Origin: Ureibacillus manganicus DSM 26584
GTDB taxonomy: Bacteria; Bacillota; Bacilli; Bacillales_A; Planococcaceae
Length of the DNA: 64,000 bases
Direction: 5' to 3'
Assembly (NCBI RefSeq): GCF_000772945.1
Contig: NZ_JPVN01000015.1
Coordinates: 1-64,000, forward strand
Positions 29,517-37,852 of this stretch are shown here, in pieces. The translations under genes were made by a program, and so were the position numbers. The notes beneath the pieces were generated by a model that saw nothing but the letters and a program-made list of their open reading frames with translations, was not told where the DNA came from and ran no database searches. How positions within the stretch are numbered: the first letter of the stretch is position 1; each line of letters opens with the position of its first letter.

Positions 29517-30341
29517 TTAGCAATCTTCTGGTGGAGTATTGTGAATATTCGGTGGAGCGGGATGTAATTTTGGTTTTGGAGCAAGAGGAACAGGTTTTTC
29601 TACATATTTAAATACTCCCTCACAGTCCATGCTCGGTCCATGTGCCCATCTACCTTGCGCACTTTGATTTCCTGCTGAAGTATTAAATAAAACATGTGAA
29701 ACTTCACGATGCTCTAATTGCCTTGGAAACGTACTTGGAACAACGATATTTTCCTTTTCTTCTAATTCTTTAATTGCAGCATACCATTGGTTTTGATGCA
29801 TAGTATCTCGAGCTAATAACCAAGCAAGCATATCCTTAACACCACGGTCGTCTGTCATTTCATACAATCTTGCAACTTGTAGTCGACCTTGAGATTCTGC
29901 TGTTAAGTTCATGCGAAAATCCGCTAATAAGTTACCACTAGCGATGATATAATCAGCCGTCCAACGGTTACCATTACTATCAGCTGGCATTGCTCCTAAA
30001 CCTGAAACAATAATATGTTGTGGGTTCATTCCGCCAAGAATCGCATTAATTACTGGATCTTTTGCTGCTGCCTCTAATGTAGGAACAGGTGCACCTTCAA
30101 GTAACCTTGCAATCATCGTCGCTAGCATTTCAATATGCGCAAGTTCCTCTGTTCCTGTATCTAAAAGTAAATCTCTATATTTTTCGTTACCTCTAACATT
30201 CCATCCTTGGAATAGATATTGCATAGCAACGGATATTTCTCCCCATTGTCCACCTAGAACCTCTTGAAGCATTCTTGCAAAAACCGGATCAGGTCTTTCA
30301 GGTTTTGCATGATACTGTAATTCCTTCACATGATAAAACAT
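29517..30341 (-). CDS. ydbD: Manganese catalase
   Basis: A 274-residue ferritin-like di-manganese catalase that detoxifies hydrogen peroxide. GGQWGEISVAMQYLFQGW and GTEELAHIEMLATMIARLL carry the first Glu/His ligands; LNAESQGR-type LTAESQGRLQVARLYEMTDD and ARDTMHQNQW carry the second set. It closely resembles B. subtilis YdbD; the spore-coat CotJC is a relative, so a sporulation role is possible. The tail (HPAPPNIHNTPPEDC) is proline-rich and ends in cysteine. Confidence 0.92.
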   Translation of the reverse strand: MFYHVKELQYHAKPERPDPVFARMLQEVLGGQWGEISVAMQYLFQGWNVRGNEKYRDLLLDTGTEELAHIEMLATMIARLLEGAPVPTLEAAAKDPVINAILGGMNPQHIIVSGLGAMPADSNGNRWTADYIIASGNLLADFRMNLTAESQGRLQVARLYEMTDDRGVKDMLAWLLARDTMHQNQWYAAIKELEEKENIVVPSTFPRQLEHREVSHVLFNTSAGNQSAQGRWAHGPSMDCEGVFKYVEKPVPLAPKPKLHPAPPNIHNTPPEDC

Positions 30342-30506
30342 AACTCTATTCTCACACTCCTTAAATTGTAACTATCTGTAAACTATGCGAGTATGATATT
30401 ATTTGGCACAGCTAAATAGATAATTATTTAAAAGTTTATAATTTATTAATTTTTGTAAATAATAACTGTGAGGTCTTATTACTTTAGGAAATTTGGAGGT
30501 CTCGCG

Positions 30507-30953
30507 ATGGACATTATCAATGAATATTCTATACCTGCTTACCTTGAATCCAATGAACTAACCTTCGAGCTAGAGACAATCGTAGGTTTTGAACATATTA
30601 TGTTCCCAGTTCAAGCAAATGAGTATGATTTAAAGCCACAAGTTGAGGTAAAAGTTGATTTAGATTTAGAAAAAAACAATCAAAAAAGTGTAGATGAAGG
30701 CCATTCTTCATGGAGACTCGACCCGGTATTTACTGCTCAGGTGTTCACAAGTTTGCATGTATTTCTGAAAGGTATAGTTGGTGATTTTCCTATTAAATAT
30801 GAAAATTTAAAACTAATTTATAGCAACAATGAAGCCTCCGTAGTACAAGTGAATGATCCTGATACTAATATAAGTATGGTTTATCTAAAAAAACTTGTCC
30901 GACAAGATGAGACTGGAATATGGACAGTTGTTGGGTATGATATAGCACAATAA
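30507..30953 (+). CDS. Hypothetical protein
   Basis: A 148-residue protein that I do not recognise. It is acidic with no signal peptide or membrane helix. LTFELETIVGFEHIMFPVQ near the start and AQVFTSLHVFLKGIVGDFPI in the middle suggest an alpha/beta fold; the C-terminus has VYLKKLVRQDETGIWTVVGYDI, which resembles the last strands of small NTF2-like or lipoprotein-like domains. GGAGGT lies nine bases before ATG 30507. It is divergent from the manganese catalase gene and has its own terminator. Confidence 0.7.
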   Translation: MDIINEYSIPAYLESNELTFELETIVGFEHIMFPVQANEYDLKPQVEVKVDLDLEKNNQKSVDEGHSSWRLDPVFTAQVFTSLHVFLKGIVGDFPIKYENLKLIYSNNEASVVQVNDPDTNISMVYLKKLVRQDETGIWTVVGYDIAQ

Positions 30954-30960
30954 AAATTAA

Positions 30961-31001
30961 AAAACCGATTTGTCTCACATATTATGTGACAAATCGGTTT
31001 T
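30961..31001. terminator. Bidirectional terminator
   Basis: AAAACCGATTTGTC/GACAAATCGGTTTT plus an inner CACAT/ATGTG stem, between two converging genes. Confidence 0.85.
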
Positions 31002-31035
31002 TCTAAGTCCTTCATGAACAAAGGCTAATATTTCA

Positions 31036-31917
31036 TTATTCTACGTCTTTTGTCCATTCTGCAACCTTATCTGGATTTGCTTCTACCCATTTAGCAGCAG
31101 CTTCTTCTGGAGATGTTCCCGAATTAATATCTAGCATTACTTCTTCCATATCAGCACTCGTCCAGTGGAATGCATCAATTACTTTAAATGCTTCTGGTAG
31201 ATCTTCTTCTAATCCTTGACGAGCAAATGTATTAATTGTTTCTTCCCCACCGTAGACACCATTAGGATCTTCTAAGTATTTCAGATCATATGCAGCAAAC
31301 TTCCAGTGTGGAGACCAACCAGTTACAATAATTTCTTCTTCATTTTTGATTGCTTGATCTAGAGAAACTGTCATTGCACCTGATGACGAAGGTACAAGTT
31401 CCCAACCATCTAAATTTTCATACTCTGCAATTGTTCTCTCAGTGGCAGCCATTACCCCCGCACCAGCTTCAATACCTGTGATTTTCATGTCCGCTTCGTC
31501 AGTTAGGTCTGCTATAGAATCAGCTTCCATATAAGTTGGAACGACTAAGCCAATTTTAGCACCAGATAGGTTTTCACCTAATTCTACTAAACCATCTTTA
31601 TATCTTTCATATTGTGCAGCATGTGTGCCTGGTAACCAGCCAGCTACCATCGCATCCGCTTCCCCTGTTGATACTGCCTCCCACATAATGGCATTATCTA
31701 AAGGAGTAAGCTTAACATCATAACCTAAGTCTTTAAGAACTTTACCTACTACATGTGTAGAAGCAATTTCACTATCCCATTCAACATAAGCTAAATTAAC
31801 TTCCTTTTTTTCAGCTCCACCATTATTTGTAGATGCGGTATCTCCTCCACCACAAGCAGCAAGTAATGCTCCTAAGCCTAATGTTAAACCTAGTAATTTC
31901 AATTTTTTGAAATTCAA
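31036..31917 (-). CDS. opuAC: Glycine betaine-type binding lipoprotein, domain order A-B
   Basis: A 293-residue OpuAC-type lipoprotein (lipobox LLAAC at about residues 18-22). The half with VNLAYVEWDSEIAS and AGWLPGTHAAQY comes first, and the half with ITGIEAGAGVMAATERTI, VTGWSPHW and EWTKDVE comes second. The tryptophans in EWDSE, GWLPGTH and GWSPHW would form the cage that holds a quaternary ammonium compound. The start codon is TTG, six bases after AAGGAAG. It follows a permuted paralogue (31962-32882) 44 bases away and would feed the OpuA transporter. Confidence 0.9.
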   Translation of the reverse strand: MNFKKLKLLGLTLGLGALLAACGGGDTASTNNGGAEKKEVNLAYVEWDSEIASTHVVGKVLKDLGYDVKLTPLDNAIMWEAVSTGEADAMVAGWLPGTHAAQYERYKDGLVELGENLSGAKIGLVVPTYMEADSIADLTDEADMKITGIEAGAGVMAATERTIAEYENLDGWELVPSSSGAMTVSLDQAIKNEEEIIVTGWSPHWKFAAYDLKYLEDPNGVYGGEETINTFARQGLEEDLPEAFKVIDAFHWTSADMEEVMLDINSGTSPEEAAAKWVEANPDKVAEWTKDVE

Positions 31918-31961
31918 TTAAATCTTCCTTTCTTTCGATTAACTATTTAATCGTTTATTAT

Positions 31962-32882
31962 TTATTCTTTTGCTGGTAAATCTTCTATTGAATCAATATC
32001 CATATAAGATGGAACAGTGAATCCGTTTTGTGTACCAGTTAAATTTGGACCTAAGTCAACAATATCTTCTTTATATTCTTCAAAGAATGCACCATGTGTA
32101 CTTGGTAACCAAGGAGCTAGTGATGCATCTGCTTCCCCTGTAGCGATTGCTTGGAACACTACCGCTGGGTCAACAGGTGTGATGGTTACTTCAAATCCAT
32201 GTTGTGTTAATACTTCTTCCATTACATAGACAGATGCAAGTTCCGAATCCCATTGAGTTGTCACTAATTCAATCTTTTCACCGTTTACTTTTTCTACATC
32301 ATCTGTCCACTCATTTACTTTATCAGTGTTTTGGTCTACCCAATTTTTTGCTGCATCTTCAATTGGAGTCCCTTTGTCTTCCGCTTCATACATTACCGCT
32401 TCCATATCTGCTGGTTCCCAGTGGAAAAGGTCAAGAATCGTATATGCTTCAGGTAAGTCTTCTTCTAAACCAATTCTAGCAATCGTCTGAATATCTTCAG
32501 CTCCACCAAAAGTACCTTTCGGATCTTCTATAAACTTCAAATCATATGCTGAAAACATCCAGTGAGGTGTCCAACCTAATACTATAATTGGTTCTTCGTT
32601 CTTAATAGCCGCATCTAGAGCACCAAGCATTCCTGCTGTTGAACTTTCAAGAACTTGCCAACCTTCTAAGTTCTCATATTCTTCTAATGTTTTTCTCGCT
32701 TGACCGCTTATCCCTGCACCCGGTTCAATTCCGGTAATTGTATAATCTAGTGATTCACCTAAATTGTCCGTACCACTTGCTTGACCATTATCCGTTGATG
32801 TCTCTCCACTTCCACCACAAGCAGCTAATAATAAAGTTAAAGATATTCCTGCTGTCATACCAAATTTCTTAAATTTACTCAT
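31962..32882 (-). CDS. opuAC: Glycine betaine-type binding lipoprotein, permuted domain order B-A
   Basis: A 306-residue lipoprotein (lipobox LLLAAC at about 17-22). It begins with the half containing YTITGIEPGAGISGQ and LGWTPHW and ends with the half containing LVTTQWDSELAS and APWLPSTHGAF. This is the domain order of B. subtilis OpuAC and the reverse of the next gene. The permutation point is EWTDDVEKVNGEKIELVTT. The conserved tryptophans are kept, so both forms should bind betaine-like ligands. A 276-bp structured spacer separates it from opuAB. Confidence 0.9.
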   Translation of the reverse strand: MSKFKKFGMTAGISLTLLLAACGGSGETSTDNGQASGTDNLGESLDYTITGIEPGAGISGQARKTLEEYENLEGWQVLESSTAGMLGALDAAIKNEEPIIVLGWTPHWMFSAYDLKFIEDPKGTFGGAEDIQTIARIGLEEDLPEAYTILDLFHWEPADMEAVMYEAEDKGTPIEDAAKNWVDQNTDKVNEWTDDVEKVNGEKIELVTTQWDSELASVYVMEEVLTQHGFEVTITPVDPAVVFQAIATGEADASLAPWLPSTHGAFFEEYKEDIVDLGPNLTGTQNGFTVPSYMDIDSIEDLPAKE

Positions 32883-32919
32883 TTTTTCGTCCCCCTTGGT
32901 TACTCAATCAATTCGCCTT

Positions 32920-33095
32920 GGCGTAATTGCGCCCAGATTTTCTCGAGCTTGCTCGAGAAATTACCTTTAAAAATCTGTGGCATCCGCCGGAGGCTTTAAC
33001 TTCATTCAGCCTGAATCAATTACCCCAATGATTGGATAGATTTTCTGCATGCATACTACTCACTACATATAGAAGTAACTGAATGAAGTTAAACA
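32920..33095. repeat. Structured intergenic element, probable dispersed repeat
   Basis: The opuAB-opuAC spacer holds several nested inverted repeats. TTTCTCGAGC/GCTCGAGAAA is a perfect 10-bp hairpin (32938-32960), enclosed by CAGATTTT/AAAATCTG (32934-32941 and 32970-32977). TTTAACTTCATTCAG (32995-33009) is perfectly repeated inverted as CTGAATGAAGTTAAA (33079-33093). It is more GC-rich than its surroundings and encodes nothing convincing. It resembles REP/MITE-type intergenic repeats I associate with Lysinibacillus-like genomes, but that is memory, not a search. Confidence 0.6.
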
Positions 33096-33158
33096 AACAG
33101 CCTTGGTTGCAGACTACTCATTTGAATTAAATTTTTTTATTTAAATAGCAATTCAATT

Positions 33159-34010
33159 TTATTGACGCTTTTTATTAAAGCTTTGTGTTAATCGGTCAAC
33201 AATGATCGCTAAGATTACTAAACTTATACCTGCTACAAATCCATTACCCACTTTTGCTTGTTGCAACGCGGATAAAACATTTCGACCTAATCCTGGTGCC
33301 CCGATCATCGATGCAATGACTACCATAGATAGTGATAACAACACAGTTTGGTTTACTCCTGCCATAATCGTTGGTCTTGCAATTGGCAATTCCACTTTGT
33401 ATAGTTTTTGCCAACCTGTACTACCATAAGAGTCCGCTGCCTCCACAAGTTCTTTTGGTACTTGACGAATCCCGAGGTTTGTAAAACGAACAACTGGCGG
33501 CAATGCAAAAATTATAGATGCGAACACACCAGGAACTACCCCAATACCAAAGAAAGCTACAGCAGGAATCAAATAAACAAATCCTGGCATTGTTTGCATA
33601 AAGTCAAGAAGTGGTTGAATAATTGTTTCCGCCACTTTGCTTTTCGACATGAGAATCCCTAATGGAATACCAATAATCACTGCAATGACACTTGAAAATA
33701 ACACAAGCGTTATTGTATTCATTAATTCTTCCCAAAGACCTTGGTTATAAATGAAAAGAAGCCCTACAATTGAAAATATAGCTAAACCAAATTTTCGTTT
33801 TGTTGCAAAAAACGCAATCGCTGCAATGATTAATATAAATAGAACCGGCGGAATCATAACTAAGAAATCAGTTACAAACTCCATTGAGAATTTTCCACTT
33901 TTTTTAATGACGTCAAAGAAGCCTGCAAATGTATCTGTTAACAAGTCCATCGCATCTTCAACACTATCTGCTACCGGAATCTTTGGTATAAAATCAAGAA
34001 ATTGAGACAT
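33159..34010 (-). CDS. opuAB: Glycine betaine ABC transporter permease
   Basis: A 283-residue inner-membrane permease of the ProW/OpuAB type with about seven to eight helices. The cytoplasmic EAA loop is present ([36 protein letters not shown]). It couples to the OpuAA ATPase and the OpuAC lipoproteins to import compatible solutes during osmotic stress. The start overlaps the end of opuAA by 17 bases, so translation is coupled. Confidence 0.95.
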   Translation of the reverse strand: MSQFLDFIPKIPVADSVEDAMDLLTDTFAGFFDVIKKSGKFSMEFVTDFLVMIPPVLFILIIAAIAFFATKRKFGLAIFSIVGLLFIYNQGLWEELMNTITLVLFSSVIAVIIGIPLGILMSKSKVAETIIQPLLDFMQTMPGFVYLIPAVAFFGIGVVPGVFASIIFALPPVVRFTNLGIRQVPKELVEAADSYGSTGWQKLYKVELPIARPTIMAGVNQTVLLSLSMVVIASMIGAPGLGRNVLSALQQAKVGNGFVAGISLVILAIIVDRLTQSFNKKRQ

Positions 34011-35208
34011 TTTCCGTCACCCCCTCATTTTCATCACTTGAGGAGAGTGCTTCAATGACAACGCCCCTTATTAACACGCCTACTAATTTTTCCTCTTGTA
34101 CAACTGCCAATGGTGTTTTGGAATCTGAAATGATCCCTAAAACATCTTGAATGTACATTTCAGGAGGAACTATTGGCATATCTGTTCTTACGTAATTAAT
34201 AACGCTATTCTCGCCTTTTTTAGACGCTTCTAGAGCGTCATCAGCAGTGATATAACCTTTAAACTCTCTTAATTTATTAACAGCTAGAAGGACGCTAACT
34301 TCTTCTTCTCTCATTCTTTGTAACGCAACTTTAGGACCGTCAATATCAATATTTAACGAGATAGGACGAATCATTGCATTCTCCACAGTTAATACTTTTG
34401 ATCGGTCTACATCCTCTAGGAATGTTCTTACATAATCGTTCGCTGGATTTGTTAATATTTCTTCTCCAGTTCCAATTTGAATGATTTCCCCATCTTTCAT
34501 TAGCGCAATACGATCACCAATACGTAAAGCCTCGTTTAAATCATGTGTGATAAAGATAATTGTCTTTCTCACCTTTTGTTGTAAATCTAGTAATTCATCC
34601 TGCATATCTTTGCGGATTAATGGATCGAGGGCAGAAAAAGCTTCATCCATTAGCAAAATGTCAGGATCATTTGCTAATGCTCTTGCTAAGCCGACTCGTT
34701 GTTGCATACCACCAGATAATTGACCTGGAAGTTGGTCTTTGTATGGTAACAACCCAGCATTATTTAAAGCCTTTTCTGCTTTCAATCGTCGTTCTTCTTT
34801 TGAAATGCCACGGATTTCTAAACCGAATTCTGTATTTGCAAGTACAGTTCTATGTGGGAATAAGCCGAAGTTTTGAAAAACCATACTCATTTTTTCCCTG
34901 CGGACATTTATGAGCTGTTTTTTATTCATTTTGGAGATGTTTTCGCCATCTATGTAGATGTTTCCACTAGTGGGTTCAATGAGGCGATTTAATAAACGAA
35001 CTAACGTGGATTTACCACTCCCTGAAAGTCCCATGATTACAAATATTTCACCTTCATTAACAGTGAAATTGGCGTTATAAACCCCTATAGTTGCACCAGT
35101 TTGTTTTAGGATTTCAGTTTTGCTTTTATTCTGCTCTACAAGCTTTAATGCCTGATTAATATGTCTGCCAAAAATCTTAGACACATTTTCAATCTTAATC
35201 TTCTCCAT
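33994..35208 (-). CDS. opuAA: Glycine betaine ABC transporter ATPase with CBS domains
   Basis: A 404-residue ATPase. Walker A is [10 protein letters not shown] (about residues 58-67), the signature LSGGMQQR, Walker [18 protein letters not shown], and the switch histidine lies in [15 protein letters not shown]. The C-terminal 130 residues hold two CBS domains that in OpuA sense ionic strength or bind c-di-AMP. It is first in the opuAA-opuAB-opuAC-opuAC order. A BusR-type regulator gene and a candidate operator lie directly upstream. Confidence 0.95.
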   Translation of the reverse strand: MEKIKIENVSKIFGRHINQALKLVEQNKSKTEILKQTGATIGVYNANFTVNEGEIFVIMGLSGSGKSTLVRLLNRLIEPTSGNIYIDGENISKMNKKQLINVRREKMSMVFQNFGLFPHRTVLANTEFGLEIRGISKEERRLKAEKALNNAGLLPYKDQLPGQLSGGMQQRVGLARALANDPDILLMDEAFSALDPLIRKDMQDELLDLQQKVRKTIIFITHDLNEALRIGDRIALMKDGEIIQIGTGEEILTNPANDYVRTFLEDVDRSKVLTVENAMIRPISLNIDIDGPKVALQRMREEEVSVLLAVNKLREFKGYITADDALEASKKGENSVINYVRTDMPIVPPEMYIQDVLGIISDSKTPLAVVQEEKLVGVLIRGVVIEALSSSDENEGVTENVSIS

Positions 35209-35249
35209 ATCATACTCCTCTCCAATAAGTAATAAAATCCCAATTCCCT

Positions 35250-35285
35250 AAGTGACAACTCAATGTTATCAAAGGGTTGTTACTT
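35250..35285. promoter_or_regulatory. Inverted repeat upstream of opuA, candidate BusR operator
   Basis: AAGTGACAAC (35250-35259) and GTTGTTACTT (35276-35285) are inverted arms with one mismatch, separated by 16 bases, 42-77 bases before the opuAA start. The neighbouring regulator is BusR-like, and BusR recognises widely spaced dyads; assignment is inference. Confidence 0.45.
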
Positions 35286-35332
35286 GTGTCAATCTTCCAA
35301 ACTTGTAATCTATCATACAAAGGAATAGAAAA

Positions 35333-35370
35333 AGGTCTACGAATACCTTTATGTCAGTACTCGTAGACCT
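35333..35370 (-). terminator. Terminator of the BusR-like gene
   Basis: AGGTCTACGA/TCGTAGACCT stem with Ts on the minus strand. It separates the regulator from the opuA operon. Confidence 0.8.
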
Positions 35371-35375
35371 ACTAA

Positions 35376-36062
35376 TTATGAATATAAAAATTTTTCGACT
35401 CGTTCCAAACTCTCATCATTTCCGATGAAATAGATAATGTCATTTGGCTCAATAGTAATATAAGGACCTGGTGAAATAAAAAGCTCTTGTCCCCTTTTAA
35501 TACCAACGATTGTTGCTAGTGTATTTTGCCAGAAGTTAATTTCACCAATAGAGCGAGAGATATATGGTGAATGTTCATTTACTTCTAATTGAAGTGGCAC
35601 AAAAGGATTTATAGAGCGAAATCTCTCCGTTCTACTTACAAGTCGTTCCGTAATTTCCTGTAAGAAGCTTAATTCTTCCTTTTGCCTTTTCAAGCTGTCT
35701 AACATTTCTATTTGAATTTGTTGAATAGACTGTACTTCTAAAAATTGCTGTACAAATTGGGCTGCTTTTTCATAAGACTTGATCATTACACCGCTGCCCT
35801 TTGTTGCTTCAACGATTTCTAAATCCTGCAATACGGCAATCGCCCTTCTAGCAGTTTCTGACGATACGCCATATTGGCTTGCTAGTGAAGACCTGGCATA
35901 GATTTTATCACCAACTAAATACTTCTTCTCTACAATTTTAGAAGCAATGTCCGCTGCTATTTTTGCATACTTAGGCTGTTTTACTTGTACTTTCTTCTGT
36001 TCCAATTCAATAACCTCACAAGGTATTATTCTAAAAATCCGTTTATTTTCATTCTTATCCAT
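35376..36062 (-). CDS. BusR-type regulator: GntR winged helix plus RCK_C domain
   Basis: A 228-residue protein with a GntR-like winged helix (PKYAKIAADIASKIVEKKYLVGDKI, SSLASQYGVSSETARRAIAVL), a helical linker (LDSLKRQKEELSFLQEI) and a C-terminal RCK_C/TrkA-C domain (ATIVGIKRGQELFISPGPYITIEPNDIIYFIG). This is the BusR architecture, in which c-di-AMP bound by RCK_C makes BusR repress the betaine transporter genes. It lies just upstream of opuA on the same strand. ATG 36062 has no ribosome binding site; TTG 36005 has GAGG about nine bases before it and may be the real start. Confidence 0.85.
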   Translation of the reverse strand: MDKNENKRIFRIIPCEVIELEQKKVQVKQPKYAKIAADIASKIVEKKYLVGDKIYARSSLASQYGVSSETARRAIAVLQDLEIVEATKGSGVMIKSYEKAAQFVQQFLEVQSIQQIQIEMLDSLKRQKEELSFLQEITERLVSRTERFRSINPFVPLQLEVNEHSPYISRSIGEINFWQNTLATIVGIKRGQELFISPGPYITIEPNDIIYFIGNDESLERVEKFLYS

Positions 36063-36164
36063 AGTAAGACATATTAATTTAACTTACTAGTGAAATCTAA
36101 GGGAGTGCATTGAAACAAATTACCTATCCTAAATAAAATCTATAATTTATTAGGAAATTTACGG

Positions 36165-36195
36165 TTGACCTTCTCGTTACGTAAACCTTTATTAT
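36165..36195 (+). promoter_or_regulatory. MerR-type promoter with 19-bp spacer
   Basis: TTGACC (36165-36170) and TATTAT (36190-36195) are separated by 19 bases, the over-long spacer typical of MerR-activated promoters. GTTACGTAAAC lies in the spacer centre as a near-dyad. The MerR-TipAS gene starts 23 bases further on, so autoregulation is likely. Confidence 0.7.
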
Positions 36196-36217
36196 AAAAC
36201 TACAGGGGGGATCAGTA

Positions 36218-36976
36218 ATGGAGTATACCATTAGTAAGCTTGCCAAATTAGCTAATGTTAGCGCGCGAACATTACGCTACTATGATGAAATCAATTTACT
36301 AAAACCAGCTAGAATTAATAGTTCTGGATACAGAATCTACGGTCAAAAGGAAGTTGATCGACTACAGCAAATTATGTTTTTTAGAGAGCTAGATGTTGAA
36401 TTAGATACAATTATTTCTATTATGAACAATCCAGAATTCGATAAAACGAGATCATTACAAAATCATTTAAATCAACTAATCCAAAAAAGATCCCTACTGG
36501 AAAAATTAATTGAGACGGTTGAAAAAACAATCGCCTCTGACAAAGGAGAGCTAAAAATGTCAAATGAACAAAAATTTGAAGCATTCAAAGATAACTTGAT
36601 CCAAGAGAACGAAAACAAATATGGAGAGGAAGTACGAGAAAAATACGGTGATAAAACTGTTGAAGAATCTAATAAAAAATTTAAAAACATGTCGCAACAA
36701 CAGTACAATACGATGGTGAAGCTAGGTGAAGATATTTTAGCGCTATTACCAAAAGCCGTAGAAACTGGCGATCCTGCGTCAGCACTTGCTCAAGAAGTCG
36801 CTTCGAAACATAAAGAGTGGTTAACTTTTACTTGGCCATCTTATTCAAAAGAAGCTCATAGAGGTCTTGCGGATATGTATGTAGCTGATAAACGCTTTAA
36901 AGCTTTTTATGATAAAGCTACTGAAGGAGGCGCAGAGTTTTTAAGAGAAGCCATTATTATTTTTACAAATAAATAA
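36218..36976 (+). CDS. MerR-family drug-sensing activator with TipAS domain
   Basis: A 252-residue regulator. The N-terminal MerR helix-turn-helix and wing (YTISKLAKLANVSARTLRYYDEINLLKP) is followed by a coiled coil (residues about 77-110) and a C-terminal TipAS antibiotic-recognition domain (about 115-250; KHKEWLTFTWPSYSKEAHRGLADMYVADKRFKAFYDK). TipAL/Mta-type proteins activate drug-efflux genes and their own promoter when they bind a drug. GGGGGG precedes the ATG. A second, internal start for the TipAS domain alone is likely at 36557. Confidence 0.92.
   Translation: MEYTISKLAKLANVSARTLRYYDEINLLKPARINSSGYRIYGQKEVDRLQQIMFFRELDVELDTIISIMNNPEFDKTRSLQNHLNQLIQKRSLLEKLIETVEKTIASDKGELKMSNEQKFEAFKDNLIQENENKYGEEVREKYGDKTVEESNKKFKNMSQQQYNTMVKLGEDILALLPKAVETGDPASALAQEVASKHKEWLTFTWPSYSKEAHRGLADMYVADKRFKAFYDKATEGGAEFLREAIIIFTNK
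36542..36559 (+). promoter_or_regulatory. Internal ribosome binding site and start for a TipAS-only product
   Basis: AAAGGAGA (36542-36549) lies seven bases before an in-frame ATG at 36557 (residue 114). Translation from it would give a 139-residue protein consisting of just the drug-binding domain, as in Streptomyces tipA. Confidence 0.6.
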
Positions 36977-36988
36977 CCCGTTACTTTT

Positions 36989-37029
36989 AACATGGTGAGT
37001 ATGGATTTTTCAACTCACCATGTTTTTAT
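36989..37029 (+). terminator. Terminator of the MerR-TipAS gene
   Basis: AACATGGTGAGT/ACTCACCATGTT perfect 12-bp stem followed by TTTTATT. Confidence 0.9.
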
Positions 37030-37150
37030 TATCTATTTATAAATCGTGTTGTAACAATTCGAATGAATTTTAACATATTGGAAACTATAAAAGAGAACTT
37101 ACCTGAATGTTTATATGTACCATCAATTCTGTAAAAAGGAGCACTATCAG

Positions 37151-37834
37151 ATGCAAAATAATGAGAACAAATTGATGAAAACTCAATACGAATATGACAA
37201 TCAGGAGTACATAGTTTTAAACAAATGTCCTCATTGTAATCTAGATATTCATCCGACTGTTAAAAGTAGGTTTAACTTGGAAAATAGTAACTATAATGTC
37301 ACCGCGTTATCTTTATCTTGCCCATCTTGTAAAAGAGATTATTTTATATTTAACGATTTTCGAAGTGAAGTTGCTGGTTTTGAAAAGTTTATTATGTCAT
37401 TTCCTAATTACGGTTTTAGTGAAAATGCATTAGTTAAAAACACCTCAAAAAAGTTTCAAAATTTATATATGCAATCCATTAATTCTGAACTTTTAGGACA
37501 TATTGATATTGCATTTTTTGGGTATGTTAAATCACTTGAGATATTAGTAAAAGAAATTGCTACTGTCCAACACCCTGAATCAGAAGATGTTATTCTTTTT
37601 TCCAATCTAATTTCTTGCCTAGAACAGTTTCATGCAACTAATATGCATTTATTTTCAAAGAAGTTACTAGAGGTTTTGAAAAATGATTATCTTTTCTATC
37701 ACAAAACAGAAGATTTTCATACTTGCTCGGAACTCATAAAAGATAGCATAAATTACTTTTTACTGTATTTAGAGTTATTATTAAAAACCTTTTCGATAAA
37801 TAATCAATCAAAAACAGAGAAACCATCCAAATAA
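37151..37834 (+). CDS. Zinc-ribbon protein, possibly DUF4145-like
   Basis: A 227-residue protein with an N-terminal zinc ribbon (CPHC near residue 27 and CPSC near 60) and a helical C-terminal part including IDIAFFGYVKSLEILVKEIA. This pattern resembles DUF4145, found in a variety of phage and restriction contexts, but the match is uncertain and the function unknown. ATG 37151 follows AAAAGGAG by nine bases. The gene ends 18 bases before the polyketide synthase and probably shares its transcript. Confidence 0.6.
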   Translation: MQNNENKLMKTQYEYDNQEYIVLNKCPHCNLDIHPTVKSRFNLENSNYNVTALSLSCPSCKRDYFIFNDFRSEVAGFEKFIMSFPNYGFSENALVKNTSKKFQNLYMQSINSELLGHIDIAFFGYVKSLEILVKEIATVQHPESEDVILFSNLISCLEQFHATNMHLFSKKLLEVLKNDYLFYHKTEDFHTCSELIKDSINYFLLYLELLLKTFSINNQSKTEKPSK

Positions 37835-37852
37835 TAAAGGGGATTGTTTGTT

